A stretch of DNA of 34,753 bases from an uncultured Prevotellaceae bacterium (lineage in GTDB: Bacteria > Bacteroidota > Bacteroidia > Bacteroidales > Bacteroidaceae): assembly GCA_902778535.1 (NCBI GenBank), contig CACYYG010000026.1, positions 12,026-46,778 on the forward strand. Direction: 5' to 3'. Each line of letters opens with the position of its first letter. The stretch's first letter is position 1. A program made the position numbers and the translations under genes. The notes beneath the pieces were generated by a model, which saw nothing but the letters and a program-made list of their open reading frames with translations, had not been told where the DNA came from and searched no databases. Shown piece by piece: positions 8,147-15,827 of the stretch.

Positions 8147-10180
8147 CTATTCTCCCTCCACCTTTAACCCTCCACCCTCATCCGAAGGAGCTTGAGCAGC
8201 AAGCTCCTTCTCACGTTCAGCTGCCATGCGTTCTGCATCGGCACGCATCTGGGCCTCGAGGAGCTCATCGGCACGGCTCTGCCAGGGACGCTTGCCGAAG
8301 ATTTTCTCCACGTCGTCGGCAAAGATGACCTCACGCTCTATCAGCAACTGCGCCAGCTGGGCATGACCTTCCTTGTGCTCGGTCAGGATTTGCTTGGCAC
8401 GCTCATACTGCTCACCGATGATGCGCAGCACCTCGTCGTCCATAATCTTCGCCGTCGTCTCGGAGTAGGGACGCTGGAACTGATATTCGTTATTGTTATA
8501 ATAGCAGATATTGGGCAGTTTCTCCGACATGCCAGCAAAGGCAATCATGCCGTAGGCCTGCTTCGTGGTGCGCTCCAAGTCGTTCATAGCGCCTGTCGAG
8601 ATGGTGCCGATGAACAGCTCCTCGGCAGCGCGTCCGCCCAAGAGCGAGCACATCTCGTCGAGCATGGCTTCCTTCGTCTGCAACACACGTTCCTCGGGCA
8701 GATACCAGGCGGCGCCCAGCGCACGGCCGCGCGGCACAATGCTGACCTTCACCAGCGGGTTGGCAAACTCGGTAAACCACGAGATGGTGGCATGTCCAGC
8801 CTCATGGATGGCTATCGACCGTTTCTCGGCCTGCGTCATAATCTTCGTCTTCTTCTCCAGGCCACCGATGATACGGTCTACAGCATCGAGGAAGTCCTGC
8901 TTGCCTACCGTCGGACGATCATGACGGGCAGCGATAAGCGCAGCCTCATTACACACATTAGCAATGTCGGCACCCGAGAAGCCCGGCGTCTGACGGGCGA
9001 GGAAGTCGACGTCGACCGACGGATCGAGCTTCAGCGGCTTCAGATGCACCATGAACACCTCCTTGCGCTCGTTCAGGTCGGGCAGGTCGACGTTGATCTG
9101 CCGGTCGAAGCGTCCGGCACGCAGCAGGGCTGAGTCGAGCATATCCACGCGGTTGGTAGCGGCCAGGATGATGATGCCGCTGTTCGTGCCAAAGCCGTCC
9201 ATCTCGGTCAGCAGGGCGTTGAGCGTATTCTCGCGCTCGTCGTTGCCGCCCATAGCGGGATTCTTCGAGCGTGCACGGCCCACGGCGTCAATCTCGTCGA
9301 TGAAGATGATGCACGGACTCTTTGCCTTCGCCTGCTGGAAGAGGTCGCGCACACGACTGGCACCCACGCCGACGAACATCTCCACGAAGTCGCTACCCGA
9401 CATCGAGAAGAACGGCACGCCAGCCTCGCCGGCCACAGCCTTGGCCAGCAGCGTCTTACCCGTTCCCGGAGGACCGACGAGCAGCGCACCCTTGGGAATC
9501 TTGCCGCCTAAGTTGGTGTATTTCTGCGGGTTCTTCAGGAAATCCACAATCTCCTGTATCTCCTGCTTGGCACCAGCCTGTCCGGCCACGTCCTTGAAGG
9601 TAATGCCAAGGTCGCCACCCTTCTCGTACATCTTCGCCTTCGACTTGCCGACGCTGAAGATGCCGCCGCCTCCGCCGACGCCACCGCCGCCCATTCTGCG
9701 GATGAAGAACATCCAGATGGCCACAAAGAAAAAGATTGGCAGCAACATGCCGATGAGGTTGCCGAAGAAGCCGGTACCCTCCTCACGCTCGTAGGACAGC
9801 GGTCCTGTGAAGCGCTCGGCCTTGCGGGCGTCGTCAAGAAACTGCTCCACCTTCTCGATGCTGCCGAACTCCACAGAAAGGTAAGGCTCGTTGCCCACTT
9901 CCTGAGGCGTGCGGTTGAACACCTCACGAATGTGTTCAGGCTTGACATACATCTTCAAGGTCTTAATGTCCTTGTTGATGACAATCTTCGAGGCATAGCC
10001 ACTGTCCACACGAGCCTTGAACTCGTCGTAGCTGGTTTCCTTCTGCGCGGAATGTGCGCTCTGCAGGCCGTTATTGTCGTTCGTGAAATAGAAGAACGCC
10101 AATGCGGCTATCACAAGAATATAGATCCAGTTCATATTGAACCGGGGCATCTTGGGCTGATTATTTGATGGTTGACTCAT
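8147..10180 (-). CDS. ftsH: ATP-dependent zinc metalloprotease FtsH
   Basis: Membrane-bound AAA+ protease that degrades misfolded and regulatory membrane or cytosolic proteins. The 677-aa product has a first membrane segment ([14 protein letters not shown]), a periplasmic domain, a second membrane segment ([15 protein letters not shown]), a Walker A motif GPPGTGKT near residue 237, Walker B IIFIDEID, and the zinc motif HEAGH at about residue 459. The ATG at 10180 gives [15 protein letters not shown], a natural start; an upstream in-frame start would add 11 residues without a better context. The last residues, GGGLKVEGE, are encoded by the right arm of the inverted repeat, so the native tail may have been replaced. 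It follows rsfS in one operon. Assignment is secure. Confidence 0.97.
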   Translation of the reverse strand: MSQPSNNQPKMPRFNMNWIYILVIAALAFFYFTNDNNGLQSAHSAQKETSYDEFKARVDSGYASKIVINKDIKTLKMYVKPEHIREVFNRTPQEVGNEPYLSVEFGSIEKVEQFLDDARKAERFTGPLSYEREEGTGFFGNLIGMLLPIFFFVAIWMFFIRRMGGGGVGGGGGIFSVGKSKAKMYEKGGDLGITFKDVAGQAGAKQEIQEIVDFLKNPQKYTNLGGKIPKGALLVGPPGTGKTLLAKAVAGEAGVPFFSMSGSDFVEMFVGVGASRVRDLFQQAKAKSPCIIFIDEIDAVGRARSKNPAMGGNDERENTLNALLTEMDGFGTNSGIIILAATNRVDMLDSALLRAGRFDRQINVDLPDLNERKEVFMVHLKPLKLDPSVDVDFLARQTPGFSGADIANVCNEAALIAARHDRPTVGKQDFLDAVDRIIGGLEKKTKIMTQAEKRSIAIHEAGHATISWFTEFANPLVKVSIVPRGRALGAAWYLPEERVLQTKEAMLDEMCSLLGGRAAEELFIGTISTGAMNDLERTTKQAYGMIAFAGMSEKLPNICYYNNNEYQFQRPYSETTAKIMDDEVLRIIGEQYERAKQILTEHKEGHAQLAQLLIEREVIFADDVEKIFGKRPWQSRADELLEAQMRADAERMAAEREKELAAQAPSDEGGGLKVEGE
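8154..8176. repeat. Right arm of 23-bp perfect inverted repeat
   Basis: Exact reverse complement of 7709-7731. It lies within the last codons of ftsH, so the repeat is translated there as part of the protein tail. Confidence 0.9.
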
Positions 10181-10285
10181 TGTTTTTGTTCTGAAGACAA
10201 CCTTAACAAGCAAGACCGCTCGGCTTAAAGTAGTCGCTGTTGTTACTGTTGTCCTTTAAATAATTCTCTACTGTCTATTCTGTTT

Positions 10286-10645
10286 TTAATCCAAATCGGG
10301 GATACGCATCAGGGGCGCATCGGCCCAGAGGTGCTCCAGGTCGTAGAACTCGCGCATCTCAGGCACGAAGACATGCACCAGCACGTCGCCGTAGTCCATA
10401 GCCACCCATAAGGCGCGCTCCAGACCCACCACGCGTGACGGCTTCTCGCCCAGCTCCTGGCGAGCCATATCGCCCACACTCTCAGCAATGGCTTCCACCT
10501 GCGTGGGACTATTGCCCTGACACACCACGAAGTGGCGGCAGATAGCGCCCTCAATGGCGCCGAGGTCGGCCACGACAATGTTGCTACCTTTCTTCTCCTG
10601 TATTCCCTTGACTATTGTTTGTACTAAGCTTTCCGTTTGATTCAT
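10286..10645 (-). CDS. rsfS: Ribosome silencing factor RsfS (Iojap/YbeB)
   Basis: Binds ribosomal protein L14 (uL14) and blocks joining of the 30S and 50S subunits when nutrients are low. The 119-aa length and the core segments are typical: IVVADLGAIEG, HFVVCQGNSPTQVEAIAE, and the conserved W-x-x-x-DYGDVLVHVF. It is the first gene of the rsfS-ftsH-cdsA operon, with a -7 box just upstream and a 105-bp gap to ftsH in which I see no other gene. Confidence 0.95.
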   Translation of the reverse strand: MNQTESLVQTIVKGIQEKKGSNIVVADLGAIEGAICRHFVVCQGNSPTQVEAIAESVGDMARQELGEKPSRVVGLERALWVAMDYGDVLVHVFVPEMREFYDLEHLWADAPLMRIPDLD

Positions 10646-10666
10646 TCTATGCTAATTAAGAGGCTA

Positions 10667-10674
10667 CAAAGATA
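10667..10674 (-). promoter_or_regulatory. -7 box of the rsfS-ftsH-cdsA operon
   Basis: The minus strand reads TATCTTTG, matching TAnnTTTG, 21 bp before the rsfS ATG. The -33 box is not clear at the usual spacing. Confidence 0.5.
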
Positions 10675-10745
10675 CGGCTTTTAATTCTATTACAACACAA
10701 AAAGCAGAAAAATATAAGTTTTTTTAGAAAAAAGTCAGAAAAAGT

Positions 10746-10776
10746 TTTGGAGGTTTCAGAAAATATAGTACCTTTG
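10746..10776 (+). promoter_or_regulatory. Promoter of tRNA-Gln
   Basis: TTTG (10746-10749), 19 bp, TACCTTTG (10769-10776): a full Bacteroidetes consensus promoter, 42 bp upstream of the tRNA. Confidence 0.85.
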
Positions 10777-10818
10777 CACCCGCTAAACAGCAAGAGAGCT
10801 GAGCAAAACGTAAAAGAT

Positions 10819-10892
10819 TGGGGTATGGTGTAATGGTAACACTGCAGATTCTGGTCCTGCCTTTCCTGGTTCGAGTCCGGGTACCCCAACCA
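10819..10892 (+). tRNA. tRNA-Gln(CTG), CCA encoded
   Basis: TGGGGTA pairs with TACCCCA (10882-10888), the D arm is GTGT/ACAC, the anticodon loop TTCTGGT gives CTG, and the T arm is CCTGG-TTCGAGT-CCGGG. The discriminator A at 10889 is followed by CCA, unlike the other two tRNAs here. The top pair of the anticodon stem (31-39) is A-C, a mismatch. Confidence 0.93.
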
Positions 10893-10897
10893 AGAGA

Positions 10898-10940
10898 ATC
10901 GCTGAGTCGTTGATAATTCAACAACGCAGCGATTTTTCTT
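10898..10940 (+). terminator. Terminator of tRNA-Gln
   Basis: ATCGCTG pairs with CAGCGAT, with an inner CGTTG/CAACG pairing, and is followed by TTTTTCTTTT. It lies 6 nt after the CCA end. The next 170 bp to the following gene hold no supported feature. Confidence 0.8.
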
Positions 10941-11110
10941 TTCTCAACCCAGTAATTGCTGTCATAGACAGAAATCATTTCTGCCTTTTCTTTTATATCT
11001 GCGGGAAAACTCGTGACGAGCCCTTTCAGGCATTGTTCAAACCCATTCACATTTTGGTCTCAGTAATACCATTGGCTAAGACACTTTGACTCCCCTCAGA
11101 TAACCGCGAA

Positions 11111-12148
11111 CTAATCCATGTGTCGAGTAACAGTCTCGATAGGTACACCAAGATTAGCTGCTATCAGCTCTGGAGTCATACCGGCGTTTATTAGAAGCTT
11201 AATAGTAGAACGGAGCATAGCACCTTGCTCCTGAATAGTGGCGCCCTGCTCCTGAATAGTGGCGCCCTGCTCCTGAATAGTAGCATCTTGCTCCTGAATA
11301 GTGGCACCCTGCTCCTGAATAGTTGCGCCCTGCTCCTGAATAGTGGCACCCTGCTCCAGGATAGTGGCATTTTGCTGAGCTATCTGCCGATCTTTCATCA
11401 TGATGGTCGTGTCACGTTTCTCGATGACGGAGTAATATTCATCCTCCACATTCATCTCGTGGCGCATCTTACTGTCTGAGGCAGCGGCCATCAACCGGTG
11501 CACAATATGCAGCATATCCGCATCGTCAGCATAAAGACTTTCATCTATGTTCAGCACCTGCTTGTTCGGACCATCCATCTGTGACTGGTCGAAGATGCTC
11601 AACACTTTCTCCACACGGTTATTCACCTGTCCGTGCAGACGGGGAATCTGCACGATGATGCTGTCATGCGTCAGACTGTCGATGAAAGGATTCGGCAGAC
11701 CCTTCGTCACAAGGTTATCATTATAGTCGTATGAGTGACGGCGGACGTAGAGCACAGGCTCCTCAATGTCACCTACTTTATGCCCAAGAAGATAGACCGT
11801 AATCATCGGGATGGCATAGCCCTCCTTGCTCTCTGGCAGAATGTTCTCAGGATTAGCATAGTGCACGCCCAAGTATTGTCGGAAGCGAAGGGTCTCCGTC
11901 TCCAGCCAAGTCTTCTGCAACTCTATCAGAATGAGTTGCTTGGAGCCATCCGTCTGCTGGATGGTGGCCCCAAAGTCTATCCGGAAGATAGACAGGTTCT
12001 CACGGTTACTGTTTGTGTACTCATTACGGCGAACCTTCACGTCCACGACATCCATTTTCAGCAAGGCTGAGAGGATGGTCTTGGCTATGCGTTCATCTTC
12101 CATCAAGTACTTGAACACTATGTCATATATCGGATTGGCTACTATCAT
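11111..12148 (-). CDS. Rpn / PD-(D/E)XK nuclease family protein with heptapeptide array
   Basis: A member of the PD-(D/E)XK nuclease-transposase-like family (Rpn type), common in multiple copies in Bacteroidales. The start is typical: NPIYDIVFKYLMEDERIAK, with the middle FRIDFGATIQ and ILIELQKTW carrying the likely D and E-x-Q catalytic residues. Family members are linked to recombination-promoting nuclease activity, though many are of unknown role. After residue 240 comes a tandem array of seven ATIQEQG units, probably a helical spacer, then LLINAGMTPELIAANLGVP, a small helical segment seen at the end of many relatives. The ATG at 12148 is chosen; a GTG 21 bp upstream would add seven residues. 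It is more AT-rich than its neighbours and looks like an accessory gene. Confidence 0.85.
   Translation of the reverse strand: MIVANPIYDIVFKYLMEDERIAKTILSALLKMDVVDVKVRRNEYTNSNRENLSIFRIDFGATIQQTDGSKQLILIELQKTWLETETLRFRQYLGVHYANPENILPESKEGYAIPMITVYLLGHKVGDIEEPVLYVRRHSYDYNDNLVTKGLPNPFIDSLTHDSIIVQIPRLHGQVNNRVEKVLSIFDQSQMDGPNKQVLNIDESLYADDADMLHIVHRLMAAASDSKMRHEMNVEDEYYSVIEKRDTTIMMKDRQIAQQNATILEQGATIQEQGATIQEQGATIQEQDATIQEQGATIQEQGATIQEQGAMLRSTIKLLINAGMTPELIAANLGVPIETVTRHMD
11222..11368 (-). repeat. Seven tandem 21-bp units inside the Rpn-family gene
   Basis: Seven 21-bp units encode ATILEQG, ATIQEQG (twice), ATIQEQD, and ATIQEQG (three times). The bases are nearly identical from unit to unit, which suggests recent slippage. 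The period of seven residues suits a coiled coil. Confidence 0.9.
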
Positions 12149-12383
12149 CTCGCTCCTTATTACAGTCACTCTTCGCTTTACGACTGCAAAAATAAGTATT
12201 TTTTTCTAATCTGCCAAACAAACGGTCTTTTATTTTCTCCAGCAGTCCCGCGTCTTACTCCCCGTCGCCTAACTCAACTTGCGAAAAGTCGAGTCTTCTA
12301 AAACTTCTCCTACACCATCTTATTAGAAGGAACGTCCGAAACAACGCGGGAAATAGAAGAAAGAACTGGAGATGGATGATAAA

Positions 12384-12465
12384 GTTAAAACTACGCCATT
12401 GACTGATAAAACAATGACGTGGTTTGTTAAAACCAAGCCATTGTTTATTAAAACCAAGGCATGGT
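12384..12465. repeat. Degenerate GTTAAAAC..GCCATTG repeats
   Basis: The motif TTAAAACnAnGCCATTG occurs at about 12385 and 12427 and in a divergent form at 12448-12464 ending GGCATGG. The last copy can fold back as AACCA..TGGTT. It lies in the 490-bp spacer between the Rpn-family gene and the GH3 promoter. No gene is credible across it. Confidence 0.5.
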
Positions 12466-12520
12466 TTTAACTCTTCTGGCCCTCTTGCTGATTTCAAACG
12501 CAACAGCAGGATTATTTTAG

Positions 12521-12583
12521 GTAATGATATAGCAGATGGCACAAGACGCCTTCAGCGTCTTGTGCCATCTGCTATATCATTAC
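12521..12583. repeat. Perfect 29-bp inverted repeat with 5-nt loop
   Basis: Arms 12521-12549 and 12555-12583 are exact reverse complements, separated by CTTCA. The left arm begins GTAATGATATAGCAGATGGC. There is no clear T-run afterwards (ACTTTATTTTA), so it is not a standard terminator. It lies 38 bp upstream of the GH3 -33 box. Confidence 0.9.
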
Positions 12584-12621
12584 TTTATTTTAACCCAGGC
12601 ACGCAAAAATACTGTTTTATT

Positions 12622-12652
12622 TTTGTATTGAGCATTATTATTGCTAACTTTG
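12622..12652 (+). promoter_or_regulatory. Promoter of the GH3 glycosidase
   Basis: TTTG (12622-12625), 19 bp, TAACTTTG (12645-12652): a full Bacteroidetes consensus promoter, 48 bp upstream of the ATG. Confidence 0.85.
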
Positions 12653-12700
12653 CAGTCGGAACCGACCACCGTTGAGTCTCGTAACCAACAATATACAAAA

Positions 12701-15295
12701 ATGAGAATTATTACTACACTTACCTTTTGCGGACTGGCACTACTTGCTGCCGCACAGAGTCTGCCCTATCAGAATCCGGAGTTGAGCGCCAAAGAGCGCG
12801 CCGTGGATCTCTGCAGTCGTCTCACCCTGGAGGAGAAAGCCATGCTGATGCTCGACGAGAGCCCGGCCATCCCCCGCCTCGGCATCAAGAAGTTCTTCTG
12901 GTGGAGCGAGGCCCTGCACGGTGCTGCCAATATGGGCAACGTGACGGTCTTCCCCGAGCCGATAGCTATGGCCTCGTCGTTCAACCCCGCCTTGCTGTAC
13001 AAGGTGTTCGATGCAGCCAGCACCGAGTTCCGTGCCCAGTACAACGAGCGTATGTATCGCGGCTCGGGCGAAGACGAGAAGTTCCACAGTCTCTCGGTCT
13101 GGACGCCCAATGTCAACATTTTCCGTGATCCCCGCTGGGGACGCGGTCAGGAGACCTACGGCGAAGACCCCTACCTCACCTCGGTGATGGGCGTGCAGGT
13201 GGTTCGCGGCCTGCAGGGTCCTGAGGACTCGAAATATCGCAAGCTCTGGGCCTGTGCCAAGCATTACGCCGTACACAGCGGTCCTGAATATACGCGCCAC
13301 ACAGTGAATATCAACGATGTCTCTCCACGCGATTTCTGGGAGACCTATATGCCTGCCTTCCAGGCCTGCGTGCAGGACGGCAAAGTGCGCGAGGTGATGT
13401 GTGCCTACCAGCGCCTCGACGACGACCCCTGCTGCGGCTCGCAGCGCCTGCTGCAAACCATCCTGCGCGACGAGTGGGGCTTCAAGTACCTGGTGGTCAG
13501 CGACTGCGGAGCCGTCAGCGACTTCTATGAGTCGCACAAGTCATCATCCGATGCCACCCATGCCTCGGCCAAGGCCGCCATCGCAGGCACCGACGTGGAG
13601 TGCGGCTACGGCTATGCCTACCGCAACATTCCCGAGGCCGTAAGGCGCGGATTCATGACCGAAGCCGAGGTCGACAAGCACGTCATCCGCCTGCTGGAAG
13701 GCCGCTTCGACCTGGGCGAGATGGACGACCCGTCGCTGGTGGAATGGTCGAAGATTCCCTACTCGGCAATGGACTCGAAGGAGCACCGCCAGACTGCCCT
13801 CGATATGGCTCGCCAGACGATTGTACTGCTTCAAAACAACAACAACATCCTGCCGCTGAAGAAAAACGCTGAGAAGATTGCCGTCATTGGCCCCAACGCC
13901 GACAACGAACCGATGATGTGGGGCAACTATAACGGCACGCCCAACCATACCGTCACCATTCTCGACGGCATCAAGGCCAAGCAGAAGAAGCTGTTCTACG
14001 CCGCCGGCTGCGACCTGACCTACGACAGGGTGTTTGAATGTCTGATGGCCAGCGACTGCACCTTCGAGGGGAAGAAAGGCATGAAGGGAACGTTCTGGAA
14101 CAACCGCAAGATGGAGGGCAAGCCCGTTACCACGCAGTATTACACCCAGCCGCTGGCTGTCACCACCTTCGGCATGCACAACTTCGCTCCCGGCGTGCAG
14201 CTTGAGGACTTCTCGGCTAAGTATGAGACCGTCTTCACGCCGAAGGAGGCTGGCGAATACGTGGTGAATGTGGACGGTTGCGGACACTTCGAGCTCTACA
14301 TCGAGGGACAGCAGAAGTTCCGCCACCACATCTGGCGCACCACGCCTAACCGAGTGGCCATACAGGCAGAAGCCGGCAAGAGCTACAACATTGAAGTGCG
14401 ATTCTCGCATATCCACACCTACAACGCCAATCTGGCCATCAACATTGCCAAGGAGCATCCCATCGACTACCAGCAGACTATCAGCCAGTTGAAAGGCATC
14501 GACAAGGTAATCTTCGTAGGTGGCATTTCATCGGCTCTTGAAGGCGAGGAAATGCCCGTCGACATCGACGGCTTCAAGGGTGGCGACCGCACCCATATCG
14601 AGCTGCCGAAGGTGCAGCGCGACTTCCTCAAAGCGCTGAAGGAGGCCGGCAAGACCATCATCTTCGTCAACTGCTCCGGATCGTGCATCGCCCTGCAGCC
14701 TGAGACCGAATACTGCGACGCCATCGTGCAGGCCTGGTATGCGGGGCAGGAAGGCGGCACGGCCATTGCCGACGTGCTCTTCGGCGATGTCAACCCGTCA
14801 GGAAAACTGCCGGTTACGTTCTACAAGAGCAGCAGCCAGTTGCCCGATTATGAAAACTACTCGATGAAGGGCCGCACCTACCGTTACTTCAACGACGCCC
14901 TGTTCCCCTTCGGCTATGGACTCAGCTACACAAAGTTTGAGTTAGGCCAGCCTGCTATTGTCGAGACATCCGCCCAGAATCCGGGACCGGGATTCACCAT
15001 CACCGTTCCTGTCAAGAACGTAGGGCAGCGTGACGGCACCGAGGTTGTGCAGCTCTATATCCGCAACCCGCAGGATCCCGACGGTCCGCTGAAGAGCCTC
15101 CGGGCCTTCGAGCGCGTCGATGTGAAGGCCGGACAGACAGTTAACGCTAAGCTGAAGTTTGAGCGCAAGAACTTCGAGTTCTGGGATTCCGAGACCAACA
15201 CCATGCGGGTAAAGCCCGGCGAATACGAGATTCTCATAGGCACCAGCTCGCAGGACAAGGACCTGCAGAAACTGACCATCAGCCTGCATAACTAA
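12701..15295 (+). CDS. Glycoside hydrolase family 3 with PA14 insert (beta-xylosidase/beta-glucosidase)
   Basis: Secreted exo-acting glycosidase, 864 aa, that releases terminal beta-linked sugars. A signal peptide (MRIITTLTFCGLALLAAAQS) precedes the GH3 barrel. Family landmarks are WWSEALHGAANMG, PRWGRGQETYGEDPYLT, KHYAVHSGPE, and SDCGAV with the probable nucleophile Asp268. The second GH3 domain is interrupted by a PA14 segment at about residues 460-585 (GTFWNN to FSHIHTYN), and a fibronectin-III-like domain closes the protein (VKNVGQRDGTEVVQLYI). The WWSEALHG form resembles the beta-xylosidase branch known from rumen Prevotella, but substrate cannot be read with certainty. The ATG at 12701 fits both the promoter at 12622-12652 and the signal peptide. 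It is a single-gene unit closed by a bidirectional terminator. Confidence 0.93.
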   Translation: MRIITTLTFCGLALLAAAQSLPYQNPELSAKERAVDLCSRLTLEEKAMLMLDESPAIPRLGIKKFFWWSEALHGAANMGNVTVFPEPIAMASSFNPALLYKVFDAASTEFRAQYNERMYRGSGEDEKFHSLSVWTPNVNIFRDPRWGRGQETYGEDPYLTSVMGVQVVRGLQGPEDSKYRKLWACAKHYAVHSGPEYTRHTVNINDVSPRDFWETYMPAFQACVQDGKVREVMCAYQRLDDDPCCGSQRLLQTILRDEWGFKYLVVSDCGAVSDFYESHKSSSDATHASAKAAIAGTDVECGYGYAYRNIPEAVRRGFMTEAEVDKHVIRLLEGRFDLGEMDDPSLVEWSKIPYSAMDSKEHRQTALDMARQTIVLLQNNNNILPLKKNAEKIAVIGPNADNEPMMWGNYNGTPNHTVTILDGIKAKQKKLFYAAGCDLTYDRVFECLMASDCTFEGKKGMKGTFWNNRKMEGKPVTTQYYTQPLAVTTFGMHNFAPGVQLEDFSAKYETVFTPKEAGEYVVNVDGCGHFELYIEGQQKFRHHIWRTTPNRVAIQAEAGKSYNIEVRFSHIHTYNANLAINIAKEHPIDYQQTISQLKGIDKVIFVGGISSALEGEEMPVDIDGFKGGDRTHIELPKVQRDFLKALKEAGKTIIFVNCSGSCIALQPETEYCDAIVQAWYAGQEGGTAIADVLFGDVNPSGKLPVTFYKSSSQLPDYENYSMKGRTYRYFNDALFPFGYGLSYTKFELGQPAIVETSAQNPGPGFTITVPVKNVGQRDGTEVVQLYIRNPQDPDGPLKSLRAFERVDVKAGQTVNAKLKFERKNFEFWDSETNTMRVKPGEYEILIGTSSQDKDLQKLTISLHN

Positions 15296-15320
15296 AACTG
15301 CTCTGTTGGCCACAGGGCAA

Positions 15321-15360
15321 AAAAAACAGGCTTTCGATTGCGGTCGAAAGCCTGTTTTTT
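15321..15360. terminator. Bidirectional terminator between GH3 and the FMN-binding gene
   Basis: Arms at 15321-15337 and 15344-15360 pair perfectly over 17 bp, including A6 and T6 at the ends, with loop TTGCGG. It serves both convergent genes. Confidence 0.92.
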
Positions 15361-15377
15361 CTTATAGGAATATACTA

Positions 15378-15770
15378 CTATTTGTTCTTCAGATAGTATT
15401 CTACGGCGAGCTTGACGTTGGCCTTGACAGCATCGCTGCTGTAGGTAGCGCCGGTGCAGCCGTCCACCTGAGCGGTCTTGGCGTCCTGTACCTTCATGCC
15501 GTCCCACTTGTGCTCAATAAAGGACACCATCTTCTTCCAGTAGCGCGGAGTCTCCTGATTCTCGAGGAACTCTATCTTCTGAATCTTATTGCTCTTGATA
15601 TAGACCTTCAGCGGCGTAGGGCCTTCGTAGCCCACGACATCCTTGCCCAGCGTGGTGGTGTTCACCACGTAGGTGCCATTCTCTTTCTTCATCACGTCTT
15701 CTTTCTTGTCGGCGCTTGTCAAGGCCACTGCCATCAGCAGGCAGATGCATGGAATCAATATTTTCTTCAT
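15378..15770 (-). CDS. Exported FMN-binding domain protein
   Basis: A 130-aa exported protein with a signal sequence (MKKILIPCICLLMAVALTSA) and an FMN-binding domain of the NqrC/RnfG C-terminal type. The segment DGCTGATYSSDAV matches the motif where ApbE transferase attaches FMN to a threonine or serine, so the protein is probably flavinylated outside the cytoplasm; this rests on family knowledge. Such small proteins are thought to carry electrons for extracytoplasmic redox systems. It lies 57 bp after the second M6 protease; whether they share a transcript is unclear. Confidence 0.85.
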   Translation of the reverse strand: MKKILIPCICLLMAVALTSADKKEDVMKKENGTYVVNTTTLGKDVVGYEGPTPLKVYIKSNKIQKIEFLENQETPRYWKKMVSFIEHKWDGMKVQDAKTAQVDGCTGATYSSDAVKANVKLAVEYYLKNK

Positions 15771-15827
15771 TGTATTTTAATTTGTGATATACAGTTCTTT
15801 GACGAATAAAGTAGGAAATAGTTTAAT

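Larger units (their letters stand above)
7709..8176 (-). mobile_element. Candidate inverted-repeat element carrying a four-helix-bundle gene
   Basis: A 468-bp unit bounded by perfect 23-bp inverted repeats, with a single AT-rich gene filling the interior. It sits between ftsH and cdsA, which are normally adjacent in this order of bacteria (family knowledge). There is no transposase and no target-site duplication that I can identify. Calling it mobile is inference. The organisation recalls the intervening sequences of 23S rRNA genes, which also carry this protein family inside a long stem. Confidence 0.45.

Noticed and set aside
10941-11050. Minus-strand frame starting NGFEQCLKGLVTSFPAD, running on through tRNA-Gln
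   Set aside because: The first 35 or so residues look protein-like and may be a gene remnant, but the frame crosses the terminator and tRNA and has no family match I can name.
12255-12542. Minus-strand 95-aa frame in the spacer before GH3
   Set aside because: Its residues repeat (LGFNK, WRSFN) because it translates the degenerate DNA repeats; it also covers an arm of the 29-bp hairpin.
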